A stretch of DNA of 62,524 bases from positions 1-62,524 of the forward strand of contig NZ_JAAN01000022.1 of assembly GCF_000559025.1 (NCBI RefSeq). Reading direction: 5' to 3'. Position numbers and translations under genes: made by a program. The notes under the pieces are model-generated. The model had not been told where the DNA came from. It saw nothing but the letters and a program-made list of their open reading frames with translations, and did not search any database. Source of the stretch: Luteimonas huabeiensis HB2 (GTDB lineage: Bacteria > Pseudomonadota > Gammaproteobacteria > Xanthomonadales > Xanthomonadaceae). Shown one piece after another: positions 54,349 to 62,524 of the stretch. Position 1 is the stretch's first letter. Every line of letters starts with the position of its first letter.

Positions 54349-56012
54349 GCCGCGCCGCGACGGGCGCCCTCGGCGTGTTCGCACGGCACCGCGGCGCGAT
54401 CGCGCTGGCGGTGGCGCTGCTGTGCCTGACGCTCGCCGCCGGCAGCGGCCTGCTCGCGCTGTCGGGCCACTTCCTGACCGCCGCGGCGCTGGCGGCGGGG
54501 CTGGCCGGCTTCGACTTCTTCGGCCCTTCGGCCGGCATCCGCGCACTGACCTTCGCCCGCATCGCCTCGCGCTACGGCGAGAAGCTGTTCGGCCACGACG
54601 TGACCCTGCGGGTGGCGCGCGACCTGCGCGCGTGGTTCTTCGCCCGCGCGCTGCCGCTGGCCCCGCTCGGCCTGGGCCGCGAGCGCACCGGCGACCTGCT
54701 GGCGCGGCTGGTCGCCGACATCGAGGCCGCCGATGGCCTGCTGGTACGCGCCCTGGGCCCGCTGCTGGCGCTGATGCTGCTCGCCGCCGGCACGCTGGTC
54801 GCGATCGCCTTCGTGCTGCCGGCCGCCGCGCTGTGCTTGGCGCTCGCGGCGCTGGCGATCGGCGCCGGCGTGCCGCTGGCCATCGGTTGGGGCGCGCGCG
54901 GGGCCGAGCGCGCGCGGGCGCGGGCGCGCTCGGTCTTCCGCCAGGGCCTGCAGGAGGATCTCGACGGCGCGGCCGACCTCCTCGCGCTGGACGCCGTGGG
55001 CGACCGGCTGGCGCGCCTGGACGCGGATTCGGGCGCCCTGGCCGGGTGCGAATCGCGGTTGCAGCGGCGGCTGTCCTGGGCGGGCCTGGTGCATGGCCTG
55101 GTCGCCGCCGCGACGCTGCCGCTCCTGCTGTGGCTGCTGTTCGACGCCCACCACGCCGGCGCGATCGGCGCGCCGGCCGCGGCCGCGGTGCTGTTCGCCG
55201 GCATCGCGCTGCTGGAAGCCGCCGCCGGCGCCGGCCTGGCCTGGCAGTCGCTGCGTTCGGCGCGTGCATCGCTGCGCCGGCTCGACGACATCGCCCTGCG
55301 CGCGCCGGCCGCGGCCGAGCCGGAGGCCCCGGTCGCGCTGCCGGCCGACGGCACGCTGGCACTGTCGGGCGTGCGCTTCGACTGGGGCGGCGCGGCGCCG
55401 CGCGCGGTGCTCGACGGCATCGACCTGGCGCTGCCGCCCGGCCGCCGGATCGCCATCGCCGGCGACAGCGGCGCCGGCAAGTCCTCGCTGCTGGCGCTGC
55501 TGCTGCGCCTGCGCGACCCGGACGGCGGCCGCATCGCCTTCGGCGGCGTGGACCTGCGCGAGGCGGCCAGCGCCGACTGGCACCGGCGCCTGGCCTGGCT
55601 GCCGCAGGATGCGCCGGTGTTCGCCGGCAGCGTGCGCGAGAACCTGCGCCTGGGCGATCCGGCCGCCGACGACGCGCGGCTGTGGGCGGTGCTGGAGGCC
55701 GTGCGGCTGGCGGATACGGTGCGCGCCCTGCCCGGCGGCCTCGACGGCTGGATCGGCGAGAGCGGCGCCAGCCTGTCCGGCGGCCAGGCGCGGCGCCTGG
55801 CGCTGGCGCGCGCGCTGTTGCGCGATGCGCCGATCCTGCTGCTGGACGAGCCCACCGAGGGCCTGGACGTCGATACCGCGCACGCGCTGCTGCGCGACGT
55901 CGCGCGCCTGGCCGAAGGCCGCAGCCTGCTATTGATCAGCCACGACGCGCTGCCGCCGGGCCTGGTGCACGCGCGCTACCGCCTGCGCGACGGCCGGCTC
56001 GCGGAGGAATAG
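54345..56012 (+). CDS. cydC: Thiol reductant ABC exporter, CydC subunit
   Basis: A 555-residue partner of CydD with membrane domain (about 15-310) and ATPase domain (about 335-550): Walker A GDSGAGKSS, signature LSGGQ, Walker B ILLLDEPTEGLD. The segment FFGPSAGIRALTFARIASRYGE is typical of CydC. Translation is coupled to cydD by the ATGA overlap. The converging FNR-type gene ends 37 bp after its stop. Confidence 0.95.
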   Translation: MSRAATGALGVFARHRGAIALAVALLCLTLAAGSGLLALSGHFLTAAALAAGLAGFDFFGPSAGIRALTFARIASRYGEKLFGHDVTLRVARDLRAWFFARALPLAPLGLGRERTGDLLARLVADIEAADGLLVRALGPLLALMLLAAGTLVAIAFVLPAAALCLALAALAIGAGVPLAIGWGARGAERARARARSVFRQGLQEDLDGAADLLALDAVGDRLARLDADSGALAGCESRLQRRLSWAGLVHGLVAAATLPLLLWLLFDAHHAGAIGAPAAAAVLFAGIALLEAAAGAGLAWQSLRSARASLRRLDDIALRAPAAAEPEAPVALPADGTLALSGVRFDWGGAAPRAVLDGIDLALPPGRRIAIAGDSGAGKSSLLALLLRLRDPDGGRIAFGGVDLREAASADWHRRLAWLPQDAPVFAGSVRENLRLGDPAADDARLWAVLEAVRLADTVRALPGGLDGWIGESGASLSGGQARRLALARALLRDAPILLLDEPTEGLDVDTAHALLRDVARLAEGRSLLLISHDALPPGLVHARYRLRDGRLAEE

Positions 56013-56049
56013 GCGCTCGCGCGGCGGCCGGCGCCGCGGCACGGATGGA

Positions 56050-56820
56050 TCAGGCGGCGGCGAAACCCGCCAGCAGCCGCAGCCGGTCCGGGGCGTGCAG
56101 CTCGATATGGTGCGGGTCCTCGAAGCGCACCACGTCCTCGCGCTTGAGCCGGGTGAAGCTGCGGCTGACGGTCTCCACCGTCAGGCCCAGGTGATCGGCG
56201 ATGTCGGCGCGCGTCATCGGCAGCTCGACCCGCGACGGCTCGCCGCCGCGCTGGCGCTGCCGCTGCGACATGTCCAGCAGGAACCCGGCCAGGCGCTCGA
56301 GCGGCGTCATCCGCGCCAGGCTCATCAGCGAGGAGCGCGCGGCGTCGAGCTCGCTGCAGGCCTGGCCCAGCAGGCCGGATTCCAGCTCGGGGTGACGCTC
56401 GCACAGTGCGCGCATGTCCGTCAGCGAGAACACGCACATCGCGCAGTCGGTCACCGCCTCCAGCGTATGCCGGTGGTGGGAATCGCCGGTCAGGCCGATG
56501 AAATCGCCGGGCATCAGGAAGCCGGCCACCAGGCGGCGGCCGTCGGGCAGCAGGCGCACCCGCCGCATCATGCCGTGGGTCATGGTGTAGACCTCGCGCC
56601 TGGGGGTGCCTTCGCGCACCAGGGTGGCGCCGGCGGGCAGCCGCAGCTGCCCGGCGCTGGCTTCCAGCACATACGTCAGGTCTTCCGGCAGCGAGGCACA
56701 TACCGCGAGCGGGCGCGCCAGGCATCCCGCGCAGCCGTCGTGCGGCTTGCGCCGCATCGTCTCCGGCGCGCGTCGCTGTCCTTCGGCGGTCGCCGACCGC
56801 GGACTCATGCGGGAACTCAT
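56050..56820 (-). CDS. CRP/FNR family regulator with FNR-type iron-sulfur cysteines
   Basis: A 256-residue regulator. N-terminal cysteines Cys30, Cys33 and Cys41 ([12 protein letters not shown]) with a central Cys126 (TDCAMC) form the four-cysteine pattern of FNR/Anr, which binds an oxygen-labile [4Fe-4S] cluster; the spacing C-x2-C-x7-C is longer than the C-x2-C-x5-C of E. coli FNR. Cyclic-nucleotide-binding-like domain about 45-165; HTH near 205-235 with ETVSR as recognition helix, as in FNR (TTGAT half-sites). It is convergent with cydDC, which fits low-oxygen control of cytochrome bd maturation. I found no TTGAT-N4-ATCAA site upstream of cydD. Confidence 0.92.
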   Translation of the reverse strand: MSSRMSPRSATAEGQRRAPETMRRKPHDGCAGCLARPLAVCASLPEDLTYVLEASAGQLRLPAGATLVREGTPRREVYTMTHGMMRRVRLLPDGRRLVAGFLMPGDFIGLTGDSHHRHTLEAVTDCAMCVFSLTDMRALCERHPELESGLLGQACSELDAARSSLMSLARMTPLERLAGFLLDMSQRQRQRGGEPSRVELPMTRADIADHLGLTVETVSRSFTRLKREDVVRFEDPHHIELHAPDRLRLLAGFAAA

Positions 56821-56960
56821 ACTCGCTCGCGGCTTCCTGTTTCCGGCCCATGGTACTCCAGCCGCCGCCCACGCCCCCTACACGCCTTCACATCGCGACG
56901 GGTGCGCCCCCGGCCGGCCCGGAACCTCTAAAATCGCCGTTTTCCCCCATGCCGCACCCG

Positions 56961-59204
<2,244 letters not shown>

Positions 59205-59240
59205 GCGCCCGCTCGCGCCGCGCGCGCGCAGGGAGGCCTG

Positions 59241-59891
59241 ATGGACCCCTCCTTCTGGCACCAGCGCTGGGCCGAAGGCCGCATCGGCTTCCACCAGGCG
59301 ACGGCCTCGCCGCTGCTCGCCCGCCACTGGCCCGCGCTCGACCTGCCCCCGGGCAGCCGGGTGTTCGTGCCGCTGTGCGGCAAGTCGCTCGACATGGCCT
59401 GGCTGGCCGAACAGGGCCACGAGGTCTTCGGCGTGGAGCTGTCGGCGCTGGCGGTGACGCAGTTCTTCGCCGAACGCGGGCTCGAACCGGAGGTGCGCGA
59501 AAGCCCGGCCGGCACCCACTACCGCGCCGGCCCCTACGAACTGCTGTGCGGCGACGCCTTCGCGCTGGGCGCCGAGCTGCTGGCCGACTGCGCCGGCGTC
59601 TACGACCGCGCCGCGCTGATCGCGCTGCCGCCGGACATGCGCGCGCTCTACGCCGACACCTGCTGGCGGCGCCTGCCGCCGCACTGCCGCGGCCTGCTGA
59701 TCACGCTCGAGTACCCGCAGGCCGAGCGCGCCGGACCGCCATTCTCGGTGGAGGCACCCGAGGTCCAGCTGCTGTTCGGCGCCGAGTGGTCGCCGGCGCT
59801 GCTCGAACGCCGCGACATCCTCGACCGCGAGCCCGGCTTCGGCACGAGCGCGCTGTCCACCTGCGCCTGGCGGCTGGAACGGCAGGACTGA
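59241..59891 (+). CDS. tpm: Thiopurine S-methyltransferase
   Basis: A 216-residue SAM-dependent methyltransferase of the TPMT family. WHQRWAEGRIGFHQ at the N-terminus is the family signature, FVPLCGKSLDMAWLAEQGHEV (about 42-62) is the SAM-binding strand and glycine loop, and DRAALIALPPDMR and LEYPQAERAGPPFSV follow. In bacteria the enzyme also methylates selenium and tellurium compounds. It follows parC by 36 bp on the same strand and may be co-transcribed. Confidence 0.95.
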   Translation: MDPSFWHQRWAEGRIGFHQATASPLLARHWPALDLPPGSRVFVPLCGKSLDMAWLAEQGHEVFGVELSALAVTQFFAERGLEPEVRESPAGTHYRAGPYELLCGDAFALGAELLADCAGVYDRAALIALPPDMRALYADTCWRRLPPHCRGLLITLEYPQAERAGPPFSVEAPEVQLLFGAEWSPALLERRDILDREPGFGTSALSTCAWRLERQD

Positions 59892-59897
59892 GCCGGC

Positions 59898-59926
59898 CCG
59901 AGGGCGTCGTTCGCGACCGCCCTCGG
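59898..59926. terminator. Hairpin between convergent tpm and the M48 protease gene
   Basis: CCGAGGGCG (59898-59906) and CGCCCTCGG (59918-59926) form a perfect 9-bp stem with an 11-base loop. There is no T-run on either side, so it may act only weakly or with Rho. Confidence 0.45.
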
Positions 59927-59943
59927 CGAAGAAGGGCGCCGCC

Positions 59944-60846
59944 CTACCTCGCTTCCTCGCAGAAGCGCTCGCGGTACTCCAGCGCCTTGGGCATCAGCGC
60001 CTGCAGGTTCTGGATGCGGGTGCCCGGATTGGGATGGGTGGACGAGAACTCCGGCGGCGCCTGGCCGCCGCTGGCCTCCCCCATCCGCTCCCACAGCGGC
60101 ACCGCCTCGCGCGGGTCGAAGCAGGCGGCCGCGGCCAGCATCAGCCCGACCTCGTCGGCCTCGGTCTCGTGCTTGCGCGCATAGGGCAGCAGGTAGCCGT
60201 AGCCCATCGCCGCCATCACCATCTGCTGCTGTTGCGGATCCATGCCGCTCATGGCGCCGGCCATCTGCCCGACCTGGCTCAAGCGCTGCTGCGCCATGCG
60301 CTGGGCGCCGTGCCGCAACAGCGCGTGCGCGATCTCGTGCCCCATCACCACCGCCATCGCGTTCTCGTTCTGCGCCACCGGCACCAGCCCGGTGTAGACC
60401 GCCATCTTGCCGCCGGGCAGGCAGAACGCGTTGGCCTGATCGGACTCGATCACGTTGACCTCCCACTCGAAGGTCTGCGAAAAGCGCGTCGGCTGCATGC
60501 CGTGCTCGGCCGCCAGCGCCGCCTCCACCACATCGACCTTGGCGATCAACCGGTCGGCGATGCCGCGGATCTCCTGCGAGATCGGCAACGACGGATCCAC
60601 CGGCCGCTCCTGCGACAGGATCTCCTGATACGCCTGCAGTCCCAGCGCCTTCTCGTCGTCCGCCGACAGGCTGCGGTCGATCAGCACCGTCTGCCCGGTG
60701 ACCGGATCCTCGGTGCGGTTGGAGAAGTAGTAGTACGCGCCGTAGGCCGCGAACAGCAGCAGCACCCCGATCCGCAGCCCACCGACCCGGCGCCGCCCGC
60801 GCCCCGGGGAAGACGGCGCCTGGCGCCCGAACGGATCCTGTCTCAT
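59944..60846 (-). CDS. M48 family metallopeptidase
   Basis: A 300-residue membrane-bound zinc protease. A single membrane helix (about 23-40) is followed by a periplasmic or cytosolic domain with HEIAH (170-174) and ETEADEVG supplying the third ligand. NAFCLPGGKMAVYTGL before the zinc motif is the standard M48 block, and THPNPGTRIQNL the C-terminal one. It is similar to YcaL/LoiP-type quality-control proteases of the envelope. The start at 60846 is chosen to give the basic residues before the helix. Confidence 0.93.
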   Translation of the reverse strand: MRQDPFGRQAPSSPGRGRRRVGGLRIGVLLLFAAYGAYYYFSNRTEDPVTGQTVLIDRSLSADDEKALGLQAYQEILSQERPVDPSLPISQEIRGIADRLIAKVDVVEAALAAEHGMQPTRFSQTFEWEVNVIESDQANAFCLPGGKMAVYTGLVPVAQNENAMAVVMGHEIAHALLRHGAQRMAQQRLSQVGQMAGAMSGMDPQQQQMVMAAMGYGYLLPYARKHETEADEVGLMLAAAACFDPREAVPLWERMGEASGGQAPPEFSSTHPNPGTRIQNLQALMPKALEYRERFCEEAR

Positions 60847-61039
60847 GTGCGATCTCCGGCAGCGGGAATGCGGCGCGGCGGCGCGCAACAACCGCCCTGC
60901 GCGCCACCACCGGACCGCACGACGGCGGCCCGGCGGCATCATAAACCCGCGCGGCGGGCTGCGCTTCGGTTGGTTGCCGCCATACCGGCGGAGCGCACTT
61001 CCGCACACCCCGCAGGGCGGCCCGTCCTGCGAACGTGCT

Positions 61040-61290
61040 GCATGGTCGCCCGGACTTGAGCTCGTTGTGCAGCCCGACGCCCCCTGCTCGGCGAAGCGTT
61101 TGCGCTACAACGACACGGCCGGGTGACTGACCCCGAAGGGTCGCGCCACCGCGCTGTTGGTCTCGCCATCGGCCAGACGCAGGATCATCCGCGCACGACG
61201 CGACAACACGGCCGGAAGGCTTTGCGGACGATTGATCGGCTCAAACTGCTTCCGGCCCTGCGTCGTGCTCGTCAACTCGACTGGAGACCA
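61040..61290 (-). pseudogene. IS630-family transposase remnant (N-terminal)
   Basis: The minus strand encodes RRARMILRLADGETNSAVAR and FGVSHPAVSL, the first helix-turn-helix of IS630-type transposases, then a TAG at 61105-61107 where Trp is normal, then RKRFAEQG and, after a frame shift, GLHNELKSGRP. The DDE domain is missing. It lies just beyond the RHS toxin-immunity locus, as IS630 fragments often do. Confidence 0.65.
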
Positions 61291-61368
61291 CCCAGCGATA
61301 CGTGCCCCCAGTGCCAAGCATACTGCTTGGACCACGCAAGAATGGAAATTTACATACGGGAACCCGCA

Positions 61369-61721
61369 CTAGCACATCACATCCAACACTTCATCCACAT
61401 CTGAAATATGCAAAGCATCAAATATTTCCTCAGCATTCTCCGCCTGGCGGACGAAAGTAATTGCGCGACCAAAATCTGACACCCGATCAAATGTCGGGTC
61501 CGCCTTAAGCTGATCAACTTGAAGCACCCGAGCAATAATTTCCTTAATATCAGACACCCCAACCTTAGCCTCATCCAGCGCAACATCAATTGAATAAGCG
61601 CCGGTGAGCGCGCTCAGCAATTCCCCCCCCAAGTAGAGCCATAATACCCAGATATTCTAATATCCAGGATCTCCTGAATTTCACCAGCCCTTGAAATCAG
61701 GAGGGCGCCCTTGTTGCGCAT
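61369..61721 (-). pseudogene. Probable RHS immunity gene interrupted at a run of 8 Gs
   Basis: Reads MRNKGALLISRAGEIQEILD then IRISGYYGSTWGG from 61721 with a good ribosome-binding site (AGGAAGGAAATA before the ATG). At the tract of eight Gs (61623-61630) the frame breaks. One extra G would continue as ELLSALTGAYSIDVALDEAK and on to DEVLDVMC, about 117 residues in all, the size of small immunity proteins. Both halves are AT-richer than the flanks. It follows the RHS toxin gene by 91 bp on the same strand. The break may be a sequencing error, phase variation or decay. Confidence 0.6.
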
Positions 61722-61812
61722 TATTTCCTTCCTGCTTCCTTGCGCGACGCGCAAGGCGCGCGTACTCATTGGAAATGCCAGAGCCTGTTCCCTCTGGACA
61801 TACAAAAAAACG

Positions 61813-62524
61813 CTAGCATGAGCATCCACAATTACCACTCCCATCCGGGGCCAGGATGGACGCAGCACCGCCCACCGCAACTTCGGGCACCCAACTTGGA
61901 GCCCCGAGGGGTGCCAAATGACGACGCCCCAACCAGTTATTGAATTTAGATGATATCGGATTAGTGTTCCAGGTATGCGAGCCTGCCGCCTTGAACTTGA
62001 AGGCACCCTTGAGCAGCCCGTTTAGCAACCCACCACCGAGCATACTTAATCCCACTTGCCCCCAGTTTACGCAAGCAATGCTTCCTCCATTTTGGTAAAG
62101 CTGGATGGCTAAGTCGGCTGCCGCAAATGCTACGCCCCAAGCAAATCCCCCTGTAGGATCAGTCAAGCTGACCGGATCGCCAAATACATAGGCGTAGATG
62201 TTCAAGTCACCGGCGGCTAGCCCAATCGGATCCTCACTGACGAACCGTCCCACCCCCGGGTGGTAGTACCGGGCCCGGTAGTAGTACAGCCCGCTCGCGT
62301 CCTGCTCGCGGCCGGTGTAGCGGTACGGATTCTGGACCGTGGCATTGGCCGGATGCGTGCCGCCGTAGGGATCGTAGTCGTAGCTCTGAACAATGCTCCC
62401 CGTGCCATCGGTCAACGCCCGCGTGCTGCCCAGGGCGTCGGTCAGGAAGTAGTGGCGGTTCGCACCCGAACCTCTCGCGTAGCGTTCGTCGATGTTGAGA
62501 CCTGCCAGGATCGGGACGACGGTC
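61813..62524 (-). CDS. RHS repeat protein, C-terminal part (partial)
   Basis: The gene enters from the right edge of the window. The 237 residues seen start with GLNIDERYARGSGANRHYFL, RHS/YD repeats (YRYTGREQDASGLYYYRARY) and the core end SEDPIGLAAGDLNIYAYVFG with SLTDPTG, after which variable polymorphic-toxin tips begin. The tip (about 100 residues) has a Gly/Ala/Leu-rich hydrophobic stretch (GGGLLNGLLKGAFKF), then SHTWNTNPISSKFNNWLGRR and ends GNCGCSC. Such tips are toxins released into neighbours by type VI or other systems. The tip family is unknown to me. The frame is open to the edge. Confidence 0.88.
   Translation of the reverse strand, partial: TVVPILAGLNIDERYARGSGANRHYFLTDALGSTRALTDGTGSIVQSYDYDPYGGTHPANATVQNPYRYTGREQDASGLYYYRARYYHPGVGRFVSEDPIGLAAGDLNIYAYVFGDPVSLTDPTGGFAWGVAFAAADLAIQLYQNGGSIACVNWGQVGLSMLGGGLLNGLLKGAFKFKAAGSHTWNTNPISSKFNNWLGRRHLAPLGAPSWVPEVAVGGAASILAPDGSGNCGCSC

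Overview
The window is 62.5 kb of very GC-rich DNA with dense genes and long antisense open frames, as expected at about 70% GC. Gene content (fused isobutyryl-CoA mutase IcmF, leucine dehydrogenase beside isovaleryl-CoA dehydrogenase, alpha-lytic-type protease, OmpA-free heme signalling operon, ParC, RNase R, CydDC) points to a gammaproteobacterium of the Lysobacteraceae/Xanthomonadaceae (Lysobacter, Luteimonas or Pseudoxanthomonas type). The genus is inference from protein resemblance only.

Layout. 0-7.7 kb: an SDR and a divergent AraC regulator, YaiI, a decayed DUF6973-like gene, an amidohydrolase, a nucleotide pyrophosphatase-like lipoprotein, and a MerR regulator facing a secreted alpha/beta hydrolase across a MerR-type promoter. 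7.8-12.9 kb: DNA ligase D, a DUF3606 protein and exonuclease III, followed by small secreted proteins, among them an 8-cysteine peptide encoded next to a membrane-anchored glutaredoxin-like protein. 13.5-18.5 kb: alpha-lytic-like protease, SDR, cold-shock protein, DUF72, Nei-like glycosylase. 18.8-24.5 kb: a complete heme acquisition and signalling operon on the minus strand (ECF sigma, FecR, TonB receptor with STN domain, heme oxygenase, YbaN-like membrane protein) with a possible Fur site upstream.

26.8-32.0 kb is the accessory part: a putative secreted effector with a lipoprotein partner, two remnants of a REP-associated (RAYT) transposase, a small membrane protein, and a conspicuously AT-richer two-gene unit that couples a ParA-like ATPase to a class III nucleotidyl-cyclase-like protein. 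This unit abuts the 3' end of icmF and is my best candidate for an undescribed system.

32-45 kb: icmF, DUF1328, a lipoprotein, a papain-like protease fused to an alpha/beta-hydrolase-like domain, a two-HKD phospholipase D protein, an SDR, leucine dehydrogenase and isovaleryl-CoA dehydrogenase (branched-chain amino acid and acyl-CoA metabolism together with IcmF), then SugE/Gdx preceded by a clear guanidine-II (mini-ykkC) riboswitch. 45.5-60.8 kb: a propeller-GGDEF sensor, RlmB, RNase R, tRNA-Leu(CAG), CydDC next to an FNR-type regulator, ParC, thiopurine methyltransferase and an M48 protease. 61-62.5 kb: the C-terminal end of an RHS polymorphic toxin (running off the window), its probable immunity gene interrupted in a run of eight Gs, and an IS630 remnant.

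A family of intergenic repeats built on the palindrome CCCCGC-TT-GCGGGG recurs at four places (near 0.1, 3.1, 7.6 and 41.5 kb). Coordinates of starts were chosen by ribosome-binding sites and family lengths; domain assignments are by eye, with no database search.
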